From NCBI GenBank assembly GCA_037954665.1, contig JBBMOL010000140.1, forward strand, positions 992,001 through 1,056,000: a stretch of 64,000 nucleotides of DNA. The letters run 5' to 3'. The position numbers and the translations under genes were made by a program. Position 1 is the first letter of the stretch; every line of letters starts with the position of its first letter. This document shows, in pieces, positions 40,530 to 52,600 of this stretch. Under the pieces are notes generated by a model. That model worked only from the letters and a program-made list of their open reading frames with translations, searched no databases and was not told the origin of the DNA. Source of the stretch: Laguncularia racemosa. Taxonomy: Eukaryota; Streptophyta; Magnoliopsida; Myrtales; Combretaceae.

Positions 40530-40618
40530 CCTTCCTCTGCTTATTCACTCCATCACTTGGGAGCTCACTTGCATAACACATATTACTATTAGAGTACTCT
40601 CTCCTGTTACACTCTGCC

Positions 40619-42168
40619 ATGGCAACCTCAGTCATCCAGCAATCAGCATTTGCCGGCCATACCGCACTTAAACAATCCAATGAGCTCGTCCGCAAGGTCG
40701 GTGCCATCGGCGGTGGCCGCATCACCATGCGCCGCACCGTGAAGAGTGCTCCTCAGAGCATCTGGTATGGTTCTTGAGTCTATGTCACCGCTAATGTATT
40801 ATTTAGTTTAGTAATAAGACTTTGCATTAGACATGAGGTTCCTTGCCTTTTATTTTCACTTAGCATCCTTCAGATGAATGGTTTCTTCATTCTTGTTGCT
40901 GATCATGCATTGGTAAGGTGAGAAAACAAAAAATAAAATTGTGAGTAAATACTTAAAACAGATCTAGAACTAGAGGTTCGAACTTTTAGATCTACACAAA
41001 AGTTTTCCACAGTTTTTTATAATCGTTGTAGCATGTGTTGATAATTTCCTATACATCAATTTATATGGCTTCAATTAAGTCAATCTCTAGGTAGAGAATC
41101 AATTTGATTGCCCAAAAAATGCCCCTATAAACCAAATTTTCTTTGCTATCATCATATGTTGGTAATTATGGCATATGAACTGAAAGAATAAGGATTCCAT
41201 TAATGCATACAACTGATACTTACTAAGATCCTAAAGAATAAACATTTTACGTTTTCTAGTACTGATCATACGGTATAAACAGGCAAATGTAAAACATAGT
41301 TTCTTTCTTTGGGATCTTTAAGCAACCCAGACATTTGTTATCATAATTCAAAAGCAATGCCTCAAGAATTGATTAGATGAAAAATACTAAAATCTAAAGC
41401 TATTGACATTTCTCTAGCCACACCTCAAAGCACAGTTGACCCTCTCCAGTGAAGCATCCTCAGACACCGTACATAAAATATACAACTCTATCATACTCTG
41501 ATTTGTCTCTTGACAGGTACGGACCTGACCGCCCAAAATACTTGGGACCATTCTCTGAGCAAACACCATCCTACTTAACTGGTGAGTTCCCTGGTGACTA
41601 TGGCTGGGACACAGCTGGATTATCTGCAGATCCCGAGACATTTGCCAAGAACCGAGAACTCGAGGTCATCCACTGCAGATGGGCAATGCTTGGTGCACTT
41701 GGATGTGTCTTCCCTGAAATCTTGGAAAAGAATGGTGTCAAGTTTGGCGAGGCTGTCTGGTTTAAGGCCGGATCTCAGATATTCTCTGAGGGAGGTCTTG
41801 ACTATCTTGGCAACCCGAACCTTATCCATGCTCAGAGCATTCTAGCCATCTGGGCATGCCAGGTTGTTCTCATGGGATTGATTGAAGGATACCGTGTTGG
41901 TGGAGGACCCCTTGGTGAAGGATTGGACCCACTTTACCCTGGAGGAGCCTTCGACCCACTTGGATTGGCTGATGATCCTGATGCATTCGCTGAGTTGAAG
42001 GTCAAGGAAATAAAAAACGGCCGCCTGGCTATGTTCTCTATGTTTGGATTTTTCGTCCAAGCTATCGTCACAGGAAAGGGCCCAATTGAAAACCTCTTCG
42101 ACCATATTGCCGACCCAGTTGCCAACAACGCATGGGCTTATGCCACCAACTTTGTACCAGGAAAGTGA
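40619..42168 (+). CDS. LHCB2: Chlorophyll a/b-binding protein LHCB2 (LHCII type II), 2 exons, 265 aa
   Basis: This is a subunit of the major trimeric photosystem II antenna in the thylakoid membrane; phosphorylated LHCB2 drives state transitions. Exons are 40619-40764 and 41517-42168, joined by a GT..AG intron through the Trp codon of the WYGPDR trimerisation motif (residues 49-54). Residues 1-37 are the chloroplast transit peptide (MATSVIQQSAFAGHTALKQS start). The mature N terminus RRTVKSAPQ carries Thr40, the position phosphorylated by STN7 in Arabidopsis LHCB2. Helix signatures ELEVIHCRWAMLGALG and EIKNGRLAMFSMFGFF hold the chlorophyll-ligand Glu/Arg pairs, and the protein ends in NNAWAYATNFVPGK. 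Length and the [20 protein letters not shown] block identify type II rather than LHCB1 or LHCB3. The antisense frame at 41842-42249 is a shadow. Confidence 0.97.
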
Positions 42169-42351
42169 ACATAGATGCACCTTATTCATCTGTTTGCGAT
42201 GCTGGAAGCATTTTGCCCACTTAAGTCCTTGTCTGGTTTGGACTCCCATAGAACTGATGTAACTCTACCAGAAGAGTTTGCTTCGAATGAAATATACCGC
42301 TTGACAATGGCACTTTCATTATGCTACAAATTGAATATTTATTATGCATGC

Positions 42352-42357
42352 AATAAA
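42352..42357 (+). terminator. Candidate poly(A) signal of LHCB2
   Basis: AATAAA lies 184 bases after the LHCB2 stop codon in an AT-rich 3' UTR. It is the canonical signal; use is inferred. Confidence 0.5.
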
Positions 42358-42491
42358 CTTCAATCTGTCAATCTGTGAGTACATAGCGCGCTGTGCACTT
42401 CTTACAATGACTGCTATAGCACCTTGCTGCCACAGAGAGAGGGCATTTCTGTTCACAGGCAGTGAACAGCAAATAAGCCTCTAAATACCAT

Positions 42492-43015
42492 GGGGCAGCT
42501 CTCTTCTGACCAGCCTACATCAGAAGAGACCCATATATAATAAATGTCCTTGCATGAATCAGAAGATACATAGGACAATTACCTAAAATTCGATTAGCAT
42601 GAATAACACGGACAAGCAAAGATTCTCCTATAAGCCAGAAGTAACATGCTAGTCCAGTGTCATTGATATCACGAAATGCCTTAAAAGATTTTGGACAAAC
42701 TCCTCTTTGAGTGTAGCTGGTATGATGCTCATGTAAAATCAATTAGCTTAAATAATATGGACAAGCAAAAATTTGGCATTTGTGTTTACAGATGTAAACA
42801 ACATATTGGATAATTAAAATACTAGGACGGCTCTCTTCTGAACTGCCTACATTATGACAGAAAATAGACTTTCACCAATAATTAATAAAATAATCAGAAC
42901 AATCAACTAAAATTGAGTGTCATCAATGTCGATGGCAAAAATTCTTCTATAATTGACATGTTACATGCTATGCCACTGTTATTGCTATTGCAGATGACTG
43001 AAGAAGTTTTGAACC
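42492..43015. repeat. Imperfect duplication in the LHCB2-PPR convergent spacer
   Basis: Copy A (about 42492-42705) and copy B (about 42830-43015) share GGCTCTCTTCTGAAC/CAGCTCTCTTCTGACC, GCCTACAT, CAATTACCTAAAATT/CAATCAACTAAAATT, GTGTCAT, ATTCTYCTATAA, ACATGCTA and TTTTGRACMAA in order. A third short relative (AATATGGACAAGCAAAAATT) lies at about 42752. There is no frame. It lies in the shared 3' flank of the two genes and may belong to the PPR 3' UTR. Confidence 0.6.
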
Positions 43016-43146
43016 AAATTGTCTTGAGTATAAAAAATTAAAAAAAAAAAAAGAAAAGAAAAGAAGAAAACCCTCAATATATGCTCAAAGGCTTGAAGTT
43101 GAGCAACTGCTATAATTACCCACCTAAAATGACAAAAAGTAAGATA

Positions 43147-45201
43147 TCACCAGAAATCATTGCATGAACAAGATCCATCTTTAAAATGATGGAATCGACT
43201 GTTATCTCTTACAATAATCTCTTGATTATATATAGCAGAAAGAAGCTTTGTAACAGTATGGCAATCGCTGCATACACGTAGATTCTTCATGATGCGAATA
43301 GAAGCACCAGGCTCCACGTTAATGAGTCCAAAAGCTATAGCTAACCTCTCACTATGGGTTTCCAACTCAGCTTCCTTCTCTTCCTCCCCCTCAATGTGTA
43401 GAAGAACCTGGGTTGTATCGGGTATATGTCCAGCAGACTTCAATCTCTCTCTCATCTCACTCAACTTGGTGTATATTTCCATGGACTGAGGATGTGATTT
43501 ATCACCAACCACAAACTCATGGATCTCTCCTTTATGCTCCATTGAACTGTAACCCGGGTCTTTTCTTATCCCTTTCATTCTCATCATTTCTCTGATTTGA
43601 GAAACTTTGTCCCACTGACCAGCTGCTGCATACATGTTAGAAAGAACAATATAACATCCAATGGTATCTGGAGCTGCCTCAATCAAATTCTTTGCTGCAT
43701 GTTCCCCAACTCGTAGATTCCCCTTTATCCTTGACCCACTAAGCAAGCTCATCCAAATAACCTTGTTTGGTTTCATGGGCATTTTGTTGATTACATTCTT
43801 TGCTTCTCTAATACGTCCTGCCCTACATAACATATCCACCAAGCAACCATAGTGCTCGATGATTGGTTCAATTCCATATTCATTTCCCATCATTTTAAAA
43901 TAGTGACGACCATGATCAACCAACCCAGCATGACTGCAAGCATTTAGTACCCCGATGAAAGTCACAGCATTCGGTCTTATTCCAGCTTTAAGCATTTCAC
44001 CAAATAACTGAATGGCATCGCTACCCATCCCATGCATTCCCAGTCCAACAATTGCCGCATTCCAATGGCCCAATTTCTTACTCCCTATATTATGAAAAAT
44101 AGCTAAAGAATTCTCGATACTCCCACACTTGGAGTACATCTCAATAAGCAACGTACCAAGTACGCCATCCAACTCATACCCGTTCTTAACAAGGTAAGAA
44201 TGAATCCACCTCCCATGACCAAGTATAGCTAAACCCGAAACCGCAGAAAGAGCACTCACTAAAGTAACATTATTAGGTACGAAACCTTCTTCCAACATCA
44301 CAAGAAATATATAGGCAGCTTCCTTAAACTTCCCATTCAAATCATACCCTGTAATCATTGAATTCCAAGTTATTAAATCCCTCATTTTCATCATAGCAAA
44401 CAATTCCTCCGCAGCGTTGACATCCCCGGACTTCATATATCCATTAATCATAGCGTTCCATGAGACCAAATTCTTCCCCTCCATCTTATCAAAAATCTCC
44501 CTAGCAACATCAACCTTCCCGCATTTTGCAAAGCCGTCAATCAAAACCGTCCACGAGTATGGATCCTTTTCAGGCATTTGATCAAACAGTTCCTTCGCAA
44601 TCTCAATCTCCCCACACCGCGCATACCCGTCAATCAAGGAGTTCCACAACACCAAATCCCTCTCGCTCATTCTATCAAACACCTTGCACGCATATTCAAT
44701 TTCCCCGCACTTTGCATACAAACTAACTAAACTGCTCTGTACAAATTTATCCAACCCGAACCCAACTTTTATCGCCAACCCATGAATCTGTTTCCCTTCC
44801 TCCACCGCGTTTAAACGCGAACATCCCTTGATGACACAAGGCAAAGTGAAGCAGTCTGGAACAAGTTCATGCAACAACATGTCGACGAACAAGGTGATGG
44901 ATTCATAGGAACGGTGGTTCTGGATCAGGGATTTGATAAGGATGTTGTAGGAGAGTAAAGGAGGGTTTGGGATTAAGGAGAGGAGAGAGAGTGCGGTGTC
45001 GAGGTCGTTGACGGAAGGGTGGGTGTAGAGGGAGAGGAGCTTTGTGTGAGTTGGTGGGTGGTGGAAAATGAGGCCGGTCTTAAGTGATAATGCGTGGAAT
45101 TGGGTCGCATGGTGGAGGGTTGTGCGGGCTTGGAAGAAGGTTGAAGGTATGGGTTGAGTCTGGGGTTGGGGAAGAGAGAGTGAAGGAGAGAGAGTCAGCA
45201 T
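43147..45201 (-). CDS. PPR protein of the PLS class with E and DYW domains, 684 aa
   Basis: DYW-class PPR proteins bind specific organelle transcripts and usually carry out C-to-U RNA editing in mitochondria or chloroplasts. The gene is intronless, as usual for this family. After a Ser/Pro-rich N terminus, PPR motifs run from about residue 75 to 510. They include a run of short S-type units of about 31 residues (VFDRMSERDLVLWNSLIDGY, LFDQMPEKDPYSWTVLIDGF, IFDKMEGKNLVSWNAMINGY). The E region follows, then the DYW deaminase domain from about residue 548 (PGYSSMEHKGEIHEFVVGD). Zinc and catalytic residues H616-x-E618, C644-x-x-C647 and the terminal C678-x-C680 are present. The protein ends in DFW rather than DYW. 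Organelle and target RNA cannot be read from the sequence. The start is the first ATG; TATA and UTR are not clear. Confidence 0.92.
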   Translation of the reverse strand: MLTLSPSLSLPQPQTQPIPSTFFQARTTLHHATQFHALSLKTGLIFHHPPTHTKLLSLYTHPSVNDLDTALSLLSLIPNPPLLSYNILIKSLIQNHRSYESITLFVDMLLHELVPDCFTLPCVIKGCSRLNAVEEGKQIHGLAIKVGFGLDKFVQSSLVSLYAKCGEIEYACKVFDRMSERDLVLWNSLIDGYARCGEIEIAKELFDQMPEKDPYSWTVLIDGFAKCGKVDVAREIFDKMEGKNLVSWNAMINGYMKSGDVNAAEELFAMMKMRDLITWNSMITGYDLNGKFKEAAYIFLVMLEEGFVPNNVTLVSALSAVSGLAILGHGRWIHSYLVKNGYELDGVLGTLLIEMYSKCGSIENSLAIFHNIGSKKLGHWNAAIVGLGMHGMGSDAIQLFGEMLKAGIRPNAVTFIGVLNACSHAGLVDHGRHYFKMMGNEYGIEPIIEHYGCLVDMLCRAGRIREAKNVINKMPMKPNKVIWMSLLSGSRIKGNLRVGEHAAKNLIEAAPDTIGCYIVLSNMYAAAGQWDKVSQIREMMRMKGIRKDPGYSSMEHKGEIHEFVVGDKSHPQSMEIYTKLSEMRERLKSAGHIPDTTQVLLHIEGEEEKEAELETHSERLAIAFGLINVEPGASIRIMKNLRVCSDCHTVTKLLSAIYNQEIIVRDNSRFHHFKDGSCSCNDFW

Positions 45202-46436
45202 TTTGACAAGAGCTCACGGCTCAGCTCCGCCTCCTACGGTTGCACAGCATGCGTAGCGAGAAGAGGAGAGAAGAGGACGGGGGTCGAATTCAGCTCAACT
45301 ACAATGGGGTTTCGAAAAACCATATCAACCGATAAAAATTAGGTTTGATTTTTTATTACTTTAAATGTAGCACTTGGATTGGAAATTTTTTCAAATTATA
45401 AATTTTTTGTTTGATTTATATATTAAATAATATTTTGTTTCTAAAAATATATATTTACTTAATATTTAATATTAAATTTATTTAATAATAGTATATATTA
45501 ATATCATATATAAGATTAATAAAGTTAATATTTAAATAATTAAAAATTTTAATTAATTTATTTCTTAAGTTAGTATTTGATAGAAATTTTGAATTAATCT
45601 ATATACATATTTATTAATTTATGGTTATAAAATTCAAATACATATATTTTTCAATAAATACAAACTGATTTTTTTTAAAACGTTATAATAAAAAAATAGT
45701 TATTGATAAAATATTATTATTTAAAAAAAAGGTTTAGTTCTTTTTCACAATTTGATTCGGATTAATCTTCTAAGTCAATTATAAATTTTTTGTTTGATTA
45801 TAATTAAAAAATTTAAATTAAATTTTAAAAAATTATATTTTCTATTTAATTTGATTTAGTTTATCAATCAATTCGATTTAGTTTTCTTTTTCTTTTTCTT
45901 TTTTTGAAAGAATCTCTCTCTCTAAGCAATTTAAATTATTCGATAATACGATACCAAACATGGGAATTTAAATTATTTGGCAATACAGAACCTTACATAG
46001 GAATCATGCTAATATGCACCTATATGATTACATCAGTAATAACCACTACAAAATTGTGATAGTTATAGTAACATTTAAATATGAATAATGGATACATACA
46101 TGTTAAAAAATGATTGTGTGATGGAAGCAAACATGGGAAACTTTAATTTATTAATACCTTTAAAAGCTGTATTTGGTATAGTAAAAATCATACTGCACAA
46201 TGCAAAATAAGGGGAAACATATTGTCAAAGGAGGCAACACCTAATTGCATTATTTACTTCATAGTGTCGAACCAACAAGGAGAATGGTAACATGGAGAAG
46301 TATTGCAATTGCTAAATTACTAAACTAAGTGGACACATAGGAGGAGGTATTCACTTAGATTTTTTTTTTTTAAAAAAAAAGGTAAAATATCATACCAAAA
46401 AAATTATTCCAAAAATATGTTGTGAAAGCATGAACG
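45202..46436. other. PPR promoter region and AT-rich intergenic DNA
   Basis: The first 90 bases (45202-45290) are GC-richer and fit the 5' leader and promoter of the minus-strand PPR gene. Beyond 45340 the DNA is extremely AT-rich with no gene on either strand. Confidence 0.5.
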
Positions 46437-46951
46437 ATTTTTGAAATTATTAAAAACAAATTATGAAAATTTATGTAAAGAAAATTAATTTCTTTTTTTG
46501 TTTTTTAAAAAATTAAAAGTTTACATAAAGAATAACAAAAAATAATTTTCATAAATTTAGAAATTATAAAAATTTATTTAAAAAATTCATATATCTTTAT
46601 GCTTTATCTTATAATATACAAAAAAAGAAGGAAAAAAAAAAACTAAGCCTATTTCATCAAAACTTCATCTTTTTTTTTATCAATATAATAGTTAGCAGCT
46701 CATAAAAACATAGTAATTTGATCATCATAAAAAAAAAATAGCATCGACTTGGAAAAAAGAGATTTTTTACGTGATTTTTTTTTTAACTTCGAAAGGCTAT
46801 AACTTTTTGCTCATGTAGAGTTAAGAAGCTGATAATATATAAAAAAATATTAACTTAAGTGTAATATAGCTGGAACTAAACCACATTGCTATTTGTTATT
46901 TTTATAATGGTTAAATTACTATGTTTTTATGGGTTGCTAGTTACTAGATTG

Positions 46952-46982
<31 letters not shown>

Positions 46983-47182
46983 GAAGACGAAGTTTTGATG
47001 AAATGGAATCAATTTTTTTTTTTCATATATTATAAGATAAAGTATAAAGGGATGCGAAATTTTTATAATTTTTAAATTTATGAATTTTTTTTTCAGTATT
47101 CTTTACAAAAAAATTAATTTAAAAAATAATTTCAATTTTATTTATATAATTTTTCATAAATTTTTTTTGATAATTTCAAAAG
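46437..47182. repeat. Large inverted repeat (foldback), arms about 300 bp, loop about 145 bp
   Basis: The left arm (about 46437-46742) is the reverse complement of the right arm (about 46887-47182). Paired landmarks are TTTTGAAATTATT / GATAATTTCAAAA, TTCTTTAC near 47098 against GTAAAGAA at 46475 and TAAAGAA at 46526, TTTATCTTATAATATA near 46602 / TATATTATAAGATAAA near 47026, TTCATCAAAACTTC near 46650 / GAAGTTTTGATGAAA near 46989, and CATAGTAATTTG near 46709 / TTAAATTACTATG near 46911. A (TA)n run sits in the right arm at about 46950-46978. It has no coding frame and looks like a foldback MITE or a large hairpin. Confidence 0.8.
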
Positions 47183-47593
47183 AAAAAAAAGAAAAAACAA
47201 TTTTTCACCAAAGGTGCAAATGCTATTTATACCTTCAAGCAATTTGCTTAAGAGAGTAGATAGTGTTTGCGTCTTCAGTACAATTGTGTTGAAGGTGTGA
47301 ATTTAATTCCATAAATATAGCACATAAAATTGTTTATTGAAGTCATGATTTTAAAATGTAAACAAATCGTGATTTCAACACACCATGTTAAGTGTTTTGA
47401 AGATATGATTTTAAAGTAGTTTAAAATCATGACCTTAACACAGGAATTTAATTGCTTCAATTTTGGAATTAGTTTTCCTAAAGCCAAATTTGAAGACATT
47501 AAAATAAAAAAAAAAACAATATTTTTTCCGTTTTCCCATATGTTTGCTTAATAGTTGGTCTATATATAAATATTTCATATTGTTTAGGTAAAA

Positions 47594-49101
47594 ATGGCTC
47601 AAGTGAGACTGATTTGTTATGCCAATGGGAATATTGTAGAAGGGGATTTTGGGGTGTGCTATGATAAACACCCAATGAACGCTATCAAAGTTCCAAGTGA
47701 TGCATGATATAAGTAGTTAGTGGGTATCATTTGTAATTGCCTTTGAATTGATAGAATAACCCGTCAGGTTGAGTTGATCCGTAAGTGTCCATCTAAAGGA
47801 GGTTGTTGGGCTTTTTATTATGTTGTACCTATGAATGACGACTATGATGTGCAACTAATGCTATCATAAGAAGAGTCAGGGAGGCGAAACGTAAGACTAT
47901 TGAGCTAGCATATGGCACACGAGAAGATTCATGCGTTGTACTCCCTCATTTACTAAATGCAATACAAGAAGCCAACCCCGATACCAAGGTTAAGTGGAAA
48001 TGTATAGACATGGATTAGCTTGGCCATGTATTCCTTGATAGATTTTTTTGGGCCTTTAGATCGTATATTGAGGCATTCATGCACTGTCGGTATAGCAGCC
48101 ATAACCTTATAGAATTGTTAATTAATATTGTCCAACGTACACATGCTAATTTTATTTTCCCTTTGTAGGCTAGTAATCACAATTAATGGCACTTTCTTGT
48201 ATGGGAAGTATAAGCATAAGCTACTAATCACGACAAGTGTAGATGGTGGAAACCATATTATGCCCTTGGCATTTGCATTGATCGATGAAGAGAGTTAGGA
48301 CATCGGGGTTGGTTTTCGAAATTCGTAATTGTTTACATTATAAGGGATAGTCAAGAGGCCATTTATTTGATATCTAATCGTAATGGTGGGATACAAGCAG
48401 CAATAGAGAGCCAGAATGTGATGTGGCTTATGGGTTAGCCATGGCATTAGTGCATCCAACATGTAACAAGTAACTTCAACATACATGCTAATAACACCCT
48501 CACGAAGGATTTATTGATCAAGGCAGCTCAATAAGTGCAACCACATAAGTTTCACAAGTATTTTGAATAAGTTTGAGATTTGACTCCAGTGGCAAATAGG
48601 TACTTTAAACATGTACATGAGAGTTATTACGCTGCACTAAATGATGTTAGGAACTTGCCTGTTGATATCTTAATGAAGAAGACATTCTATAATTGCAATG
48701 AGCTCTTTAATAAGCAATCAAAGCACGCAATTAAATCTATTACAAACAATGAGGTATTGACTCCTTATGCAGTAAGGAAGTTCGACAAGTGACCAAAAGC
48801 AATGAGTGGTTACCAAGTACTTCAATTCAGTTTCGAGGACCTAATATTTGTGGTTATAATAGCTCTTTGACTAACTATGCATGGGCAAAAGGGAGATAAT
48901 ACCCACAAAGTCAAACTAAAAGCATATAGATGCACATGTCAAAAGTCAGAAACATACAAAATCCTGTGCTCACATGCAATGGCAGTGATGGGTAAGATGC
49001 ACATCGATTGTGTGACATATGTCAATGCCAGGTATACATGGGCGCATCAATTACAAGTTTATGGGTGTTCCTTTATGCCTTTTGCCAACAAGGCATATTA
49101 G
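47594..49101 (+). pseudogene. Dead Mutator-like (MULE/MuDR) transposase
   Basis: The translation starts MAQVRLICYANGNIVEGDFG at 47594, then continues through stops and frame changes. QVELIRKCPSKGG followed by YYVVPMNDDYDVQLM (about 47767-47868) is the N-terminal transposase region. At 48173-48295, TINGTFLYGKYKHKLLITTS followed by MPLAFALIDEES matches the MULE catalytic core, but the first catalytic Asp (normally IDGTHL) is Asn. At about 48580-48790 a helical segment follows (SYYAALNDVRNLPVDIL). At 48919-48990 a SWIM zinc finger is clear (RCTCQKSETYKILCSHAM, C-x-C-x9-C-x-H). At least six in-frame stops are present, so it cannot be expressed as an enzyme. Confidence 0.85.
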
Positions 49102-49639
49102 ACGCTCTTAGATATTCTGGTGTGGTATCTTATGATGCACATTAGAAGAAAGTATGACTGACCTCAAGAGAAAAGGTTCAAAACAAGATGAATATTATAG
49201 AGGCACTTATTAGGGATAGCTATAGCATGTGTAAGTGGGAAGGGCATAATAGGAGGAGATACTCCAACATAAATAAATAGTAAAATTAGGTGAACAATTT
49301 AGTATTACACTTTATGCGGTCATTCTTTTTTATTTGTTTATGTAAATTGGTTTACTTCACTAATACCATGTTGTTGTTAGAGTCTAAATATTGTCATAAT
49401 TTATATTATATTACTTCTCACATTCGTTATGTTATTAACAAATGGAGCTACGACCTTCAAACAGTTCATTTCTCTATAAACAAGCAGTACAAAGGTCTAA
49501 GATGGTGTAGAAGGGCTAATTAGTACTCATATTACATCTAATATTTCTTATTTGTGTTGTTTTTTTTTTTCATCTCCTAACTTTAACCTTGAATATTAAT
49601 CAAAAGAGTACAAGGCCAATGGTTCGTTGATGAGAGGTT

Positions 49640-52600
49640 ACTTTGCATTGACGTAAGGGATGAGTAGTAGAGGTGGATGAGCACATTATTCCATTTCTGA
49701 AGGCAGTAAGATTCCTAGGTGTGTCCCAATTGCCTTTCATTTAGTTGGATTAGTACTTAATCACCACCTTAGTTGAGTAGTGGAGACCGAAGACCCATAC
49801 CTTCCACTTCCCCACTAAAGAACTGACCATTACGCTTCAAGACATCTCTATACTTGTTGGCCTCCCCATTGATGGACAGGCAATAATTGGTAACACACAC
49901 AAGTCTTAGGGAGATGTTTACCTGCAACTTCTAGGTGCTTGACCTCCCACATCTACTATTTAAGGGGCACAACTTAAGCTGTCATGGCTAAAGGATAATT
50001 TTATCTATATATTAGAGGACACAAACAATGAGATGGTACATTGGGATGCTCAAGCATACATCCTTTAGCTCATTAGAGGGATAGTATTTGCAAGCAAATC
50101 TTAGAACCTTGTTCATCTTATGTTTCGACCTTATTAGTAGATTTTGATAGAGTAGGTAAGTACACTTAGGGGGCAATGTCCTTAGCTTGGCTCTACTGGC
50201 AACTATGTCTTGCTTCACACATTTATGCAATAGAGATCAAGAATCCGATAATCATCGTACAAGTTTGGCCATGGGATCATTTTCCCCACATCGCCTCATT
50301 GTATTGTAAAACCACATTAGTTGTCAAGGTACATTCATTACTTTACAAGTGAGGAGTTGATTTCAATGTGAACAAGTAACCCACACGTGTTACTAGAGTA
50401 CCATAATGCGTTCGCTCAGCAAGTTCTCAAGCAAGTACTAGTCTCCCTAGACTTAAATGGTTCGATTACTTTTATATCTTTACTCTATACTATGGTAACT
50501 ACTACATACATAGGTGGTTTGGCGCCCTTATAAAGATCGCGATATTGCTAGACTACCCATCTACTACCAGGAGGGGAGTGACATTTAGCTTACTCGAGTT
50601 CCCTTGATCTACTTCCACATTATTGAGCTTTACTTTCCTGATCATGTCCCGCGTCGATTTGGAGGCCTCTAACATATCCCTCCATACACCAACACTAGGA
50701 GGTAGTTGTATGAGTTAGACTTATAGGGCATGATAGAGACAAACTAGATCGTGACACATGCCACATGGTTAGATTAGTTAGCTCAACTTCATCAAAGCAT
50801 CATTGAGTTAAAGCCAGCCATTGGATCAGTTGATGATACATCCCTTGACATCTTGGGTATTGGCAGATTGCCCAACGATATGTCGATCACACTAGAGCTA
50901 TGTTTAGTTACATGGTACGTACACAGCTTCTTAATAACTTCTTTATTTTATTTTTATGTTGCATCTTAAGTAATAAGTTAATAACTTAACACATATTGAC
51001 TTTATTGGCCGCTTACCTCATATGCCACATGTTAGCATCCTTTAGAAGACACTTGAGGTGGCTATGATCATTTATCAATTCCAAGGGGTCACTCTCGATG
51101 ATGTAGAGGGAGCAAGACCTGCACATGACAATTCACCACCTCCCAAGCCAGACTAAAGCATATGTTATAAGGGATAGAGAGAGGGGTGAGGCCTAGGTTG
51201 AGGACGTAGATGCACTCCTTTAGAGATCAAAGATGATTTACCACCTCCACATGATGAGTATTTGCCCCACTCATCTCTTACACCTTGTTGAGTCTAACTT
51301 TTGATTTTCCATTCCTAATTCGATCTATACTAGACCCTATGCTCATCTAATGTAGATCATCAACTTGAGTTAGGAATTTCGTTTTATTTTGGAGTCACCA
51401 CCCAACTGTAGTTGGGAAAAATTGAATTAGGACTAATTGAGCAGATTAGTCCCAATTTAGACCACTAGTCGTCGTGATTTCCTTTTTCATTTTTTATGAA
51501 AAGAGGAAAGGGAAAACTAGAGTTTCTGGATTCGGAGGCTAACCTATTAAAACCCCAAGGTTACCACCTAATCTCCTAAAATCCTAACCTTATCTAGAAA
51601 TGTTTTTCTTTTGTTGTCTTTTATTTTATTCTTGAATATCCTATTCTGAGAAAATTATTTTTATTCCTTTTTAGGGTTGCCCCAAATGGGTGCCTACGTA
51701 CCTGCTATTCAGGATCAAACTTGCCGTAGTTCGCTTTTCCTGAAAAACTTTAGTGTGTTTGTGAATTTTAATTATGAAATTTCTTTTGATTTATGTTTTT
51801 ACCATTTTAGCATTTTTTTTTCTAAAAAAATTTAAGCCTAAGCTTGATAATTTGATTTTTGCAAAAATAATAATTTTAAGGAAAAACCAATTTTGGATTT
51901 ATTTAAGAAAATGATTTTTTCTAAGTGATAAAAATTCCATTTTTTTATTTTTCAACTCATTTCTACTATTATAAATTTTATTGATTTTTATTAATTTTTT
52001 ATAATTTTTATTAATTTTCATTAATTTTTTTATTATTAAATTTTTATTGAAAATTTTCTCCTAGATTTTTCATCTATCCTATTCTAAAATCTAAATTTTT
52101 ATTATTGTTCTTTTCTAATATTTTTATTATTTTCTTTATAAATTTTCACATTTTTATTATTTATTATTATAATTATTATTTTTATTATTCATCCTAAATT
52201 AAATCCTTAAAAAAAATCTAATTTCTAACATTACTCTATTTTTTCAAATTATAAATAACAAATAAATAAATAACTTCAAAATAAATAAAATAGCTAAATA
52301 AATAAAACAAATTCAAAAATCGGAAAATCCGACTTACCTGGATCCGGATCGGTGCACGAGTCGGGTTGGTCAGGTCAGATCAGGTCGGGTCGGGTCGATC
52401 GGACACGGCGGCTGGAAATGCTCGTTGACGGCGTTCCGGCGACCTTTCGAAGCGGTTAAGGTGTCGATTCCTAGGTTTTCGAGGGTGAGGAACTCAACTG
52501 TGGATGTGGTTTGCTTCAAAAACACCTCCTGGTGGTCGCTCGACGCTTGATCGGTGGTCGTCGGTGAAGATCTTCCGGCAAGGCTTCGATTCTCTCTCTT

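Noticed and set aside
41842..42249. 135-codon antisense frame over LHCB2 exon 2
   Set aside because: It is the shadow of a strongly biased coding exon; its translation has no independent motif.
46437..47182. Foldback arms as the terminal inverted repeats of the MULE
   Set aside because: Both arms lie upstream of the transposase; a MULE would have one on each side.
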